7,377 nt of DNA from Gammaproteobacteria bacterium (lineage in GTDB: Bacteria > Pseudomonadota > Gammaproteobacteria > GCA-001735895), in the NCBI GenBank assembly GCA_029288195.1, contig JARFPR010000292.1:1-7377 (forward strand), given 5' to 3'. Shown one piece after another: positions 1-6,192 of this stretch (positions are counted from its first letter, which is position 1; each line of letters opens with the position of its first letter). The notes beneath the pieces were generated by a model. It did no database searches, was not told the DNA's origin, and saw only the letters and a program-made list of their open reading frames with translations. The position numbers were made by a program, and so were the translations under genes.

Positions 1-189
1 CTCGTAGCAATAACCGCGACGTTCACGATCCCAGACAATGGGTGCCGCGAGCCGGTCGCGCAGGTATTCGAGGTCGCGCTTGAAGGTCGCCGGCGATACC
101 TCGAGCGCGTCGAGAAACTGCGCGCGCGTGACCACGCGCTGGTTGCACAGCATCTGGTCGATCAGGTGAAAACGTTCGGTCCGGTCCAT
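1..189 (-). CDS. YafY/WYL-family HTH transcriptional regulator, N-terminal fragment (runs off left edge)
   Basis: This is the first 63 residues of a gene that starts at the ATG at 189-187 and continues beyond base 1. The protein begins MDRTERFHLIDQML and goes on to a winged helix-turn-helix: residues 17-30 contain RVVTRAQFLDALEV-like helix sequence, followed by SPATFKRDLEYLRDRL (about 32-47), the recognition helix and wing lead-in, then a PIVWDRERRGY beta-wing. This pattern is typical of the N-terminus of YafY/DeoR-like regulators that carry a C-terminal WYL ligand-sensing domain. The WYL domain itself would lie outside the window, so its presence is inferred from the family. The start is supported by the match to the usual 'MDRTERF' family beginning; the Shine-Dalgarno is only a weak AAGAGA-like run about 10 bases upstream. 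The gene is divergent from the cupin-like gene across 82 bp that include a palindrome, which suggests autoregulation or control of that neighbour. Confidence 0.8.
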   Translation of the reverse strand, partial: MDRTERFHLIDQMLCNQRVVTRAQFLDALEVSPATFKRDLEYLRDRLAAPIVWDRERRGYCYE

Positions 190-209
190 AAAAAAGTATT
201 CTCTTGTTA

Positions 210-228
210 TGGCTCATCTTGTGAGCCA
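210..228. promoter_or_regulatory. Perfect inverted repeat, candidate operator between the divergent regulator and cupin-like genes
   Basis: TGGCTCA (210-216) and TGAGCCA (222-228) are exact reverse complements separated by 5 bases. The 12-bp centre-to-centre spacing is near one helical turn, as expected for a dimeric helix-turn-helix protein. The site lies just upstream of a -10-like GATAAT on the plus strand (239-244), so it would cover or adjoin the -35 region of a cupin promoter and sit about 20 bp upstream of the regulator's start codon. I see no strong -35 match at ideal spacing. The operator role is inferred from position and symmetry; an RNA hairpin is possible but there is no T-run. 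Confidence 0.45.
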
Positions 229-271
229 CAGGCTCCGCGATAATAGCACGATCAATATGAAGGGGAACGAA

Positions 272-790
272 ATGTCCTGGACCAGATCATTGCTTTACAA
301 GTTATCCGCCTTTTGCCGTTGCCGCGTTATTAACGGGCCCGATCGTCAACCTTATCTCGAACGATACCACTTGCTGCGCCTGCCGTTTGGCTACCAGGTT
401 TACCTGCATCGCTTTGTTGCCAGCGATCCCGGTCGCGGTTTGCACAATCATCCGTGGAAGCACGCACTTTCGCTAGTGCTCTGTGGCGCCTACGAAGAGA
501 CACGCATGCTCGATGCCCGGGCCGATAACACGCTGCACAATCGCCGGCTGCGGGCGGGTGATTTCAACTTCATATCCGGAGACGTTTTTCACCGCGTAAA
601 TATAGCTCCTGGCACTGAATGCTGGAGCCTGTTCATCCATGCCCCCAAGGCCAAGGCCTGGGGTTTTATCCAGCAGCAGCAATATCACGACCATAACGAC
701 ATAGTTGTGCAGGCCAGCAATCCTCTATGGTGGAAACAGGCCCGGCGCCCGATTCACTGCCCGCAGATGCGCATGCCCTGCCCAATTTAA
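272..790 (+). CDS. Cupin-like (RmlC-fold) protein of unknown substrate
   Basis: A 172-residue protein with no signal peptide, so probably cytoplasmic. I do not recognise a named family, but the layout is that of a single-domain cupin. A first metal-binding stretch appears at about residues 55-76: H58-N-H60-P-W then H64, with G72 and E75/E76 further on, resembling the HxH(x)nE(x)nG motif. A second stretch at 96-110 (G-D-F-N-F-I-S-G-D-V-F-H107-R-V-N110) resembles the second cupin motif, whose H is the last metal ligand. Residues 149-158 are Trp-rich (NPLWWK). I chose the ATG at 272 because AAGGGG at 260-265 is a good Shine-Dalgarno with 6-base spacing. Earlier in-frame ATGs at 209 and 257 would start inside the operator region or overlap this ribosome site. 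The gene is divergent from a WYL regulator and converges on lgt with only 20 bp between stops. Catalytic activity is unknown; it could be a metal-dependent dioxygenase, an isomerase or a binding protein. Confidence 0.65.
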   Translation: MSWTRSLLYKLSAFCRCRVINGPDRQPYLERYHLLRLPFGYQVYLHRFVASDPGRGLHNHPWKHALSLVLCGAYEETRMLDARADNTLHNRRLRAGDFNFISGDVFHRVNIAPGTECWSLFIHAPKAKAWGFIQQQQYHDHNDIVVQASNPLWWKQARRPIHCPQMRMPCPI

Positions 791-810
791 ACAGCGCCGG
801 TTTCGTGAGC

Positions 811-1794
811 CTATTCTTCTGCAGTCGCTGTTATCTCTGGATAAATGGCTGAATGAGCCAATCCGGGGTGGCGTTCGCCGTATCGTGCCGGCACATCCTG
901 GGTCCAGTCGCTGGGAATAATGGTCGGCAGGATCAGCAGCACTGCGAAGACCAGCCTTTTCATCCACAGACCGGCCGGGGGTTCTACCCTGGCTGGCTGC
1001 ATTTCGGATGGCAGAACGGTCGATTCCCCAGACTCCATTTTCCTGCGGTAGCACCAGATTAACAGGCTGATTCCAATCAACGTCATCAGAACATTGAATT
1101 CCTGCCCCGGAGGGAGACCGTAGAAACTGGAGCGGTACTCACGAAAAAAATCGACAAATATACGCAGCAAGCCATACCACAAGATGAAGTGGGCGACCAA
1201 CACTCCGCGAGGGGGGCCTGTTCTTTTAATAAGCAACAATAATGGCACTAGCAACAGGTTTTTAAATCCGTCATAGAGTACTACCGGGTGCCGAAACCCT
1301 TCGAGGTCGGGAAACTTGACCCCCCAGGGCATGTCGGTAAGGCTGCCAACGATTTGCCCGTCGATGAAGTTGCCAATGCGTCCGAATCCCATGATAAACG
1401 CGGCCGCTATCGCAAGCACGTCGGCGACCTTGAGAAAACTGTGGTGATTCAGTTTACAGAACAGAACCACGGCGATGGTTGAGCCGAGCAATATACCGTG
1501 GGTCGACATCCCACCCAACCAGATTGCCGGAATATGTTCAAGCTGCGATCCGTAGTAGGCCCATTCGTAAAAAATGACTTCGACCGCGCGGCCGCCGACG
1601 AGAACACCGATGGCAATGTAGATTATCAGCTTGTAGACAGCATCGGTATCAAAAGCCAGAGCCGTCCGGTTGGCACGCAGCCAGAAAAAGCCGGCCAGCA
1701 ATCCAAAGGTATAACTAGCCCCGTACCACCACAGGTAAAAACCTCCAAACTCGGCGAATATGGGATCGATATCATGAATGAAAGGACCAAACAC
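811..1794 (-). CDS. lgt: Prolipoprotein diacylglyceryl transferase (Lgt) homologue, divergent, with C-terminal extension
   Basis: A 327-residue polytopic inner-membrane protein. Lgt moves diacylglyceryl from phosphatidylglycerol to the lipobox cysteine of prolipoproteins. Visible family landmarks are D10-P near the N-terminus, W23-Y24-G25 (equivalent of the essential Tyr26 of the E. coli enzyme), GGMSTHGILLG with H99 (cf. His103), and the signature GRIGNFIDGQIVG with R139, N142 and G150 (cf. Arg143, Asn146, Gly154), followed by PWGVKFP, RHPVVLYDG, and R211-IFVDFFR (cf. Arg239). The start is GTG at 1794-1792; GGAGGA at 1808-1803, with 8-base spacing, makes this convincing. Oddities: the usual NGE of the signature reads D-G-Q (Glu151 becomes Gln147), Glu243 is replaced by D215, and the usual YE after RHP is YD. 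Residues 255-327 extend beyond the usual Lgt end and include another hydrophobic segment (about 279-296). It may be the cell's only Lgt or a paralogue. It is divergent from the BT1-like transporter. Confidence 0.85.
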   Translation of the reverse strand: MFGPFIHDIDPIFAEFGGFYLWWYGASYTFGLLAGFFWLRANRTALAFDTDAVYKLIIYIAIGVLVGGRAVEVIFYEWAYYGSQLEHIPAIWLGGMSTHGILLGSTIAVVLFCKLNHHSFLKVADVLAIAAAFIMGFGRIGNFIDGQIVGSLTDMPWGVKFPDLEGFRHPVVLYDGFKNLLLVPLLLLIKRTGPPRGVLVAHFILWYGLLRIFVDFFREYRSSFYGLPPGQEFNVLMTLIGISLLIWCYRRKMESGESTVLPSEMQPARVEPPAGLWMKRLVFAVLLILPTIIPSDWTQDVPARYGERHPGLAHSAIYPEITATAEE

Positions 1795-1802
1795 GGCTCA
1801 AA

Positions 1803-1808
1803 TCCTCC
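1803..1808 (-). promoter_or_regulatory. Shine-Dalgarno deciding the GTG start of lgt
   Basis: On the minus strand this reads GGAGGA, an almost perfect anti-Shine-Dalgarno match, 8 bases before the GTG at 1794-1792. No in-frame ATG lies at a comparable position. The first residues after the GTG match the usual Lgt N-terminus (a D-P pair followed by a WYG motif). Confidence 0.75.
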
Positions 1809-1854
1809 GATACTTCATTTTAACTCTAATGCTATTGCAAACGGTTTAATTGAT

Positions 1855-1882
1855 TTGCGTCGGGTTTTGAGCATGTGATAAT
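1855..1882 (+). promoter_or_regulatory. Possible sigma-70 promoter for the BT1-like transporter gene
   Basis: In the 121-bp divergent intergenic region, TTGCGT (1855-1860) and GATAAT (1877-1882) are 16 bp apart. A TG one base before the -10 (1874-1875) makes an extended -10 element. This would start transcription about 25-30 bases upstream of the ATG at 1916. It is a by-eye match only, and the -35 matches at four of six consensus positions. Confidence 0.35.
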
Positions 1883-1915
1883 AGGTTTCGGCCTTGTCTC
1901 AACGTGTAGAGTTTT

Positions 1916-3547
1916 ATGACTGATAATCCAGTTTGGCGCTGGTTCGATGACACCTTTCTCGATCTGGGAAGACAATTCCGCTGGTCCTACCTGCCCCCAC
2001 TCATGGTATACCTGGCTGCCGGCGTGTCGGGTCTGACCTCGATTGTCGGTACCTTCTTTATCAAGGAGTATCTCGACCTGTCCGCGGCCTTTCTCGCCGG
2101 CCTGGCGTTCTGGGCCGGCATTCCCTGGACTTTAAAGATGCCCATCGGTCACCTGGTTGACCTGATCTGGCGGCGCAAGGCGCTGCTGGTTTACATCGGA
2201 GCCAGCCTGATAGCACTCAGTATCATGATCATGTACGGCATTATCGCGCATACCGACATGATGGCCGGAATTATGAAGGTTGAAGCCTGGTTCGTGATTT
2301 CCACCATCCTGGCGCCAACCGGCTACGTGGTGCAGGACGTGGTCGCGGATGCAATGACGGTGGAAGCCGTGCCGACTATCGACGAAGACGGCAATCCTTA
2401 CCCGGAAAGCGATATCAAGACCATGCACACCACGATGCAGACCCTGGGACGGGTTGCAATCATCGGTGGCCTGGTCGCCGTCGCGGCACTCAATATCACC
2501 ATGTTCGAAGGCGTGGAGAACATGTCCGAAGAAATGAAGGTTGCGATCTATGCCGACATCTACTTGCTGGCGCTGATCATTCCGCTGGTTTCGATCATGG
2601 GCGTCATCCTCGGCGGTATTCTATTACGCCGACGCGCGCGACAGCTGGAAGCACAGGGCCATGATCACAGCAGCATCGACAAGCTGTTGTTCGCTCCCAC
2701 CGGCGAAACCAGGCCGAACTGGTGGATACTCGGTGGCAGCCTGGTTTTTGCCGTGTTCACCGTGACCATGGGCGTTAGCGATGTGCCGTTGGCGCAGGAA
2801 ATAATTTTCCTCGGTTCAATGACCATTATCTTGTTCCTGATGTATCGATTGCTGCTTGAACTCAAGCCAGAGCAACGCAACATGCTGGTGGGTACCGCGG
2901 TTATCATCTTCGTGTTCCGCGCGGTACCGCTACCCGGGCCGGGCGCTGGCTGGTTCGAAATCGATGTGCTCAATTTTGATCAGCAGTTCTTTTCCGTACT
3001 GTCCCTGATCGCTTCCCTGCTCACACTCGTCGGCATGGTAGTACTGCGCCCGATGATGGCAAGACGCTCGATCGCATTTGTCGTCGTGCTGCTAACCATC
3101 GCCGCGGGGATTTTGTCGTTACCCAATATCGGTCTCTACTACGGCCTGCATGAATGGACCGCACCACATACCGGGGGTGTCGTCGATGCGCGCTTTATTG
3201 CGATTATCGACACCGCTATCGAATCGCCGCTAGGCCAGATCGCGATGATCCCGATGCTGGCCTGGATCGCCAAGAACGCGCCCGCGCACCTAAAGGCCAC
3301 GTTTTTCGCGGTCATGGCGTCGTTCACCAACCTCGCGCTTTCGGCCGCAAGTCTTGGCACCAAGTACATGAACGAAATATATACCGTCACTCGTGAAGTT
3401 CGCGACCGCGTCACGGACGTGATTCAAACAACCGCGGATTACAGCGAACTGGGTTGGCTGTTGATCACCGTCGCGTCGATCGGCGTGGCGGCGCCGCTGC
3501 TGACCGTTGTGTTGGTCCAGAATTCGCGTTTGCGGACTCAACAATAG
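1916..3547 (+). CDS. BT1 (folate-biopterin transporter)-like MFS membrane transporter
   Basis: A 543-residue protein with about 12 hydrophobic helices, hence an inner-membrane secondary transporter. Family clues: F-I-K50-E-Y-L-D-L-S at 48-56 followed by IPWTLKMPIGHLVDLIWRRK (69-88), which combines the BT1-type 'PW..K...G...D' pattern with MFS motif A (G78, D82, R86-R-K88). VVQDVVADAMTVE (138-150) resembles the BT1 'D-V-x-x-D' helix. APAHLKATFFAVMASFTNLA (455-474) resembles the BT1 segment in which small and aromatic residues alternate before a conserved Asn. A charged cytoplasmic loop (about 238-268) joins the two six-helix halves. A periplasmic or cytoplasmic insertion at 152-172 is acidic and polar (TIDEDGNPYPESD). 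The start ATG has only a weak GAG upstream. The substrate cannot be read from sequence: BT1 members move folates or pterins, but other substrates are possible. The gene is followed after 40 bp by hupE on the same strand, so the two may be co-transcribed. Confidence 0.7.
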   Translation: MTDNPVWRWFDDTFLDLGRQFRWSYLPPLMVYLAAGVSGLTSIVGTFFIKEYLDLSAAFLAGLAFWAGIPWTLKMPIGHLVDLIWRRKALLVYIGASLIALSIMIMYGIIAHTDMMAGIMKVEAWFVISTILAPTGYVVQDVVADAMTVEAVPTIDEDGNPYPESDIKTMHTTMQTLGRVAIIGGLVAVAALNITMFEGVENMSEEMKVAIYADIYLLALIIPLVSIMGVILGGILLRRRARQLEAQGHDHSSIDKLLFAPTGETRPNWWILGGSLVFAVFTVTMGVSDVPLAQEIIFLGSMTIILFLMYRLLLELKPEQRNMLVGTAVIIFVFRAVPLPGPGAGWFEIDVLNFDQQFFSVLSLIASLLTLVGMVVLRPMMARRSIAFVVVLLTIAAGILSLPNIGLYYGLHEWTAPHTGGVVDARFIAIIDTAIESPLGQIAMIPMLAWIAKNAPAHLKATFFAVMASFTNLALSAASLGTKYMNEIYTVTREVRDRVTDVIQTTADYSELGWLLITVASIGVAAPLLTVVLVQNSRLRTQQ

Positions 3548-3587
3548 TCAAACCAAGATTGATTAATTTCCCGGGGGAGGAATTGAA

Positions 3588-4232
3588 ATGCAAAACATGA
3601 TCATCGCAGTGCTGCTGTCGCTACTTGCCAGTCCTGCGCTTGCGCACCACCCGCTCGCGGGCATGCCAATGACAACCTTCAGCCATGGCCTGTTGTCCGG
3701 AATTGGGCATCCAATACTTGGCTTCGACCATTTATTTTTTATCACCTCGGTGGGCATTATTGCAATCTTCACGCGCCATAGGATACTGGCACCACTAGCC
3801 TATATCGTCGCCATGCTTGGCGGCTGCCTGGTTACCTTGCTATGGACCACGGTGCCGGCAACAGAGTTAATGATTGCGCTATCGCTACTGGTGCTTGGTT
3901 CAATGTTACTCAGCGGACATCGATTCAGTTTACCGACTATTCTGTTCGCCTTTGCCGGTTTTGGATTATTTCACGGCGCGGCTTTTGGTCAGTCACTTGC
4001 GATGCAGGAAGCCGCTTCCGGTATCCACGTGTTAGCGGGTTACCTGCTGGGTCTGGGTATCACCCAGTTCGCGATTGCACTGGCCGCCGGCCTGGTTTGC
4101 ACGACGCTATGGAAAGCCTCGCATGCGAGCGCGATTCAGCCCCGCCTGGCGGGCGCGATGGTCGCGGGGGCGGGACTCTACCTGACGCTTGAACATTTAG
4201 AAGGCCCGTTGTTACAGACCATTTCCGGTTAG
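3588..4232 (+). CDS. hupE: HupE/UreJ-family nickel/cobalt permease
   Basis: A 214-residue membrane protein. It opens with a signal peptide (residues 1-19, hydrophobic core then SPALA), so the mature chain would begin H20-H21, an N-terminal His pair often seen in this family and likely to bind metal. The family signature H41-P-x-x-G-x-D47-H48 is present in helix 1, and FGLFHGAAFG (126-135, H129) is the second conserved His motif. About six further helices follow. Members import Ni2+ or Co2+ for metalloenzymes such as hydrogenase, urease or cobalamin synthesis. The ATG at 3588 has a strong Shine-Dalgarno, GGAGG at 3576-3580, with 7-base spacing. It lies 40 bp after the BT1-like gene. Its TAG stop (4230-4232) overlaps the TAA stop of the converging nitrile hydratase accessory gene. 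Because the neighbouring hydratase is of cobalt type, cobalt is the likelier substrate here (inference). No cobalamin riboswitch was noticed upstream. Confidence 0.85.
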   Translation: MQNMIIAVLLSLLASPALAHHPLAGMPMTTFSHGLLSGIGHPILGFDHLFFITSVGIIAIFTRHRILAPLAYIVAMLGGCLVTLLWTTVPATELMIALSLLVLGSMLLSGHRFSLPTILFAFAGFGLFHGAAFGQSLAMQEAASGIHVLAGYLLGLGITQFAIALAAGLVCTTLWKASHASAIQPRLAGAMVAGAGLYLTLEHLEGPLLQTISG

Positions 4233-4594
4233 GTCTGGGGCCCGGTTTTGAGATTTACCGGTTGCCCATGGGGAGTCGACAGGTAGGCCTGTTCCCAGTC
4301 TTTGCGTTTACCAGCCATTGCCTGTCGATCGATGTCACTATGGCTGGCTACCAGTCCTTCGAGCGCCTTTAAAACACATTGATAGTAGGTTTCCTGGTTG
4401 TCACTGGCGCCACTGGATTGCGCCTGTTTCAGAACTTCACCGAGCGCGTCGGACCAGGCGCTCGCGCTGAACATGCCGTTTTGTACCAGGGTATCGGCAA
4501 TCGCCAGCACCTCGGCCTGCCAGGGTTCATCGAAGGCCGGTTGACCGTCGACACTGGCAAGGGGTTTGAGTAAGGTCGAATTCGGGTCATCCAT
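4229..4594 (-). CDS. Nitrile hydratase accessory (activator/metal-delivery) protein
   Basis: A 121-residue cytoplasmic protein in the position of the small activator (P14K/NhlE-like) that helps mature cobalt-type nitrile hydratase by inserting metal into the alpha subunit. Recognisable family pattern: F21-D-E-P-W25 near the N-terminus, LVQNGMFSASAWSDALGEVL (36-55), YYQCVLKALEGLV (70-82), and a final R97-K-D-W-E-Q-A-Y segment ending TPHGQPVNL (107-115), all close to the usual 'FxEPW ... GxF ... W ... YY..W..ALE.LV ... TPHG.P..L' layout. The start is the ATG at 4594-4592, 2 bases after the beta-subunit stop, with GAGG (4605-4602 on the minus strand) as a Shine-Dalgarno inside the end of beta. 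A longer reading to 4624 would overlap beta by ten codons without better support. The tight coupling implies one transcript with nthA and nthB. Its stop overlaps the stop of hupE. Confidence 0.8.
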   Translation of the reverse strand: MDDPNSTLLKPLASVDGQPAFDEPWQAEVLAIADTLVQNGMFSASAWSDALGEVLKQAQSSGASDNQETYYQCVLKALEGLVASHSDIDRQAMAGKRKDWEQAYLSTPHGQPVNLKTGPQT

Positions 4595-4596
4595 GG

Positions 4597-5262
4597 TCAG
4601 GCCTCGGACAGGTAACTTTCCCACAGATCAAGGTAGACCTTGTCCTGGCTCCACTTCGCTTCCGGCCATAACTCCGACGCTTCGAACATGATGCTGTAGC
4701 AGTGTTGATGAATTTCCGTGCCCTGCGCTGACAGGTCCGGAAATACGTGCGCGCCGTGATAAGCGTGCACCGTTCCCAGCCGATCCCTGGCATACTGCGG
4801 CAAGCGGGTATGACCGCTGTTTCCGTGGCGGGATGCCCTCACCTGCTGCCCCACCGCAAATACCGGTGGCGTTTCAATTTCGCCATCGAAACGAACGGCA
4901 TGATCATGATCTTCCTGTAGCACCTGTTTCAGCGTCATCGCGACAGCGGGCTCTCCATAATCATTTTTTTTCGAGAGCGACTTGCCGGCACTAATTTCCT
5001 CCTCGGAAATCCAGCCCGCCTCGATGTATGTCGAAAAATCGGTTTGCGCCCAGGAATCGAAATAAGGCCGACCGAGGTAATCCTCGGGCATGATCAGTTC
5101 CCGGCAATGGCGCCACCAGTCGATAGTAATCCCGGGAGTACGCGCGCATTGAGCAATCCCCCATTCACGACCTTCCCAGTCCTCGTGAAACGGGCTTTCG
5201 TCTTCGTCGACTTCGATCGGGCCATAACCTTCCTTACCGCCAAGATCGTGGATTCCATCCAT
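4597..5262 (-). CDS. nthB: Nitrile hydratase beta subunit
   Basis: A 221-residue protein, the partner of the metal-bearing alpha subunit in nitrile hydratase, which hydrates nitriles to amides in the cytoplasm. It begins MDGIHDLGGKEGYGPI, the standard beta start. The middle has E29-x-W-E-G-R-x-W-G and WWRHCRELIMPEDYLGRPYF (49-68), the helix that packs against alpha. The C-terminal beta-barrel has F135-A-V-G (family 'F..GD.V'), then HTRLPQYARDRLG (151-163), where R153 and R159 are candidates for the conserved arginines that contact the oxidised cysteines of alpha. It ends W203-S-Q-D-K-V-Y-x-D-L-W-E-S-Y-L, the usual terminus. The length is complete for the family. Its ATG shares one base (5262) with the TGA of alpha in a TGATG junction, so translation is probably coupled. 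Because beta is one full-length chain, thiocyanate hydrolase, whose equivalent is split in two, is less likely. Confidence 0.93.
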   Translation of the reverse strand: MDGIHDLGGKEGYGPIEVDEDESPFHEDWEGREWGIAQCARTPGITIDWWRHCRELIMPEDYLGRPYFDSWAQTDFSTYIEAGWISEEEISAGKSLSKKNDYGEPAVAMTLKQVLQEDHDHAVRFDGEIETPPVFAVGQQVRASRHGNSGHTRLPQYARDRLGTVHAYHGAHVFPDLSAQGTEIHQHCYSIMFEASELWPEAKWSQDKVYLDLWESYLSEA

Positions 5263-5933
5263 CAGCCATCAGCCTCGATTTCTTCGCCCAGGTCGCGGTC
5301 GGTGCCAATCATCGAATTGCGCGTCACCAGCCCGGCCAGTTCTTGCTCGCTCATGTCCTCCGTGCCCTCGGGGCGCTGCGGCAGCACCAGGTAGCGCAGT
5401 TCGGCGGTACTATCCCATACGTGCACCTCGATATCGACGTCGAGGTCGACGCCAAATTCTAATAATACGCCGCGCGGGTCGCGCACAGCGCGCGAGCGAT
5501 AAGCCGCCGCCTTGTACCAGGGGGGTGCGATACCCAGGATCGAAAATGGGTAACAGGAGCACAGCGTGCAAACCACCAGGTTGTGCACCTCGTCGTTATT
5601 TTCAACCACCTTGAGATGCGCGGTCGCCTTACCGAGAAAACCCAGCTCATCGATGGCGGACGGTGCATCGCGCATTAGTCGAGCCTTGTACTCAGGGTCA
5701 GACCATGCTTTTGCGACCACCATGGCGCCGCGCTTCGGACCAATTTCCTCGGTGTAGGCTTCAACCCAGGCGTCGATGGTTTTTGGATTGACCAGTCCCT
5801 TGTCTACCAGCAGCGTCTCCAGCGCCTTGACGCGCAGCGCGGACTCCGACGGCAGGTGACTATGCAGGTGCTGGTGAATTTCCGCTACCTTGCCGGCATC
5901 GAAATTCGGTGGGGATTTGGTGTCGGTGGTCAT
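5262..5933 (-). CDS. nthA: Nitrile hydratase alpha subunit, cobalt type
   Basis: A 223-residue catalytic subunit carrying the metal centre. The claw motif V121-C122-T-L-C125-S-C127-Y-P binds the metal through three cysteines, two of which are normally oxidised after translation. Threonine after the first cysteine (CTLCSC) marks the cobalt class; the iron class has CSLCSC. Other family landmarks are A53-like W56-V-E-x-Y near GPKRGAMVVAKAW (65-77), the LGIAPPWYK helix start (133-141), RSRAVRDPRGVLLEFG (146-161), WDSTAELRYLVLPQRPEGTE (173-192) and LVTRNSMIG (202-210). The ATG at 5933 gives a normal N-terminal extension rich in His (residues 20-26, HQHLHSH). The Shine-Dalgarno is unusual: GGCGG lies only about 2-3 bases from the ATG. 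It is the first gene of alpha-beta-accessory, 292 bp downstream of the formaldehyde-detoxification genes. No amidase lies next to it in the window. Confidence 0.94.
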   Translation of the reverse strand: MTTDTKSPPNFDAGKVAEIHQHLHSHLPSESALRVKALETLLVDKGLVNPKTIDAWVEAYTEEIGPKRGAMVVAKAWSDPEYKARLMRDAPSAIDELGFLGKATAHLKVVENNDEVHNLVVCTLCSCYPFSILGIAPPWYKAAAYRSRAVRDPRGVLLEFGVDLDVDIEVHVWDSTAELRYLVLPQRPEGTEDMSEQELAGLVTRNSMIGTDRDLGEEIEADG

Positions 5934-6107
5934 GTCCGCCAGTTTACTGAATCTACTCTCGAATATCAGCTACAGAATATGTTGATAAAAAAACGAACTG
6001 GATTAATCGTCCTGAAACTGTCTTGCAATTACACGCCGTGTCAGCTCACGATCAGGATCCCACCGGTCCGACATATCGGGTCAAGTCGCGGACTGACTGT
6101 TAATTGT

Positions 6108-6192
6108 GTCATCCCCGCACAAGCTGGGATCTCGCAAATGCTGGCACTTTGTAAGATTCCCGATAAGTGTTCCGCATCCGGCCGGGGATGAC
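6108..6192. repeat. 85-bp inverted-repeat element (REP/MITE-like) with 'VIPAQAGI' hairpin
   Basis: GTCATCCCCG (6108-6117) and CGGGGATGAC (6183-6192) form an exact 10-bp terminal inverted repeat. Next to the left end is a hairpin: ATCCCCGC (6111-6118) pairs with GCTGGGAT (6123-6130) over an ACAA loop with one mismatch. At the right end CATCCGGCCGGGGATG (6175-6190) is also foldable. Read on the plus strand, the left end encodes VIPAQAGIS, the familiar false peptide of a dispersed proteobacterial repeat. The element sits in the 292-bp gap between fghA and nthA; read on the minus strand it follows the fghA stop and could act as an attenuating hairpin. The rest of the gap (5934-6107 and 6193-6225) holds no gene, only a weak short hairpin at about 6065-6082. 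No transposase is present, so the element is presumably non-autonomous. Confidence 0.65.

Noticed and set aside
23..229. A 68-codon minus-strand open frame at the left edge
   Set aside because: The other minus-strand frame over the same bases encodes a clear YafY-type helix-turn-helix N-terminus starting at 189. This frame is Arg/Ala-rich with no domain and would run across the palindrome.
209..271. Longer start of the cupin-like protein at the ATG at 209
   Set aside because: It would place 21 codons over the palindrome and the -10-like site. The ATG at 272 has a good AAGGGG Shine-Dalgarno.
725..1054. A 109-codon minus-strand open frame overlapping the ends of the cupin-like gene and lgt
   Set aside because: It is in another frame of lgt and antisense to the cupin gene. 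Its composition is Arg/Gly/Pro-rich, as in shadow frames, with no domain.
1498..1878. A 126-codon plus-strand open frame over the N-terminal part of lgt
   Set aside because: It lies antisense to a clear Lgt homologue, has no recognisable domain, and looks like a mirror frame of a real gene.
3548..3587. Possible riboswitch or terminator between the BT1-like gene and hupE
   Set aside because: The 40-bp gap is too short for a cobalamin riboswitch and has no stable stem followed by a T-run.
5262..5933. Thiocyanate hydrolase gamma subunit as an alternative identity of nthA
   Set aside because: The claw motif is shared, but the partner gene is a single full-length nitrile hydratase beta beginning MDGIHDLGG and the third gene is a hydratase activator, so nitrile hydratase fits better.
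5856..6191. A 111-codon plus-strand open frame over the fghA-nthA gap
   Set aside because: It starts inside nthA on the opposite strand, and its end encodes VIPAQAGIS, the known false peptide of a dispersed repeat. There is no domain or credible ribosome site.
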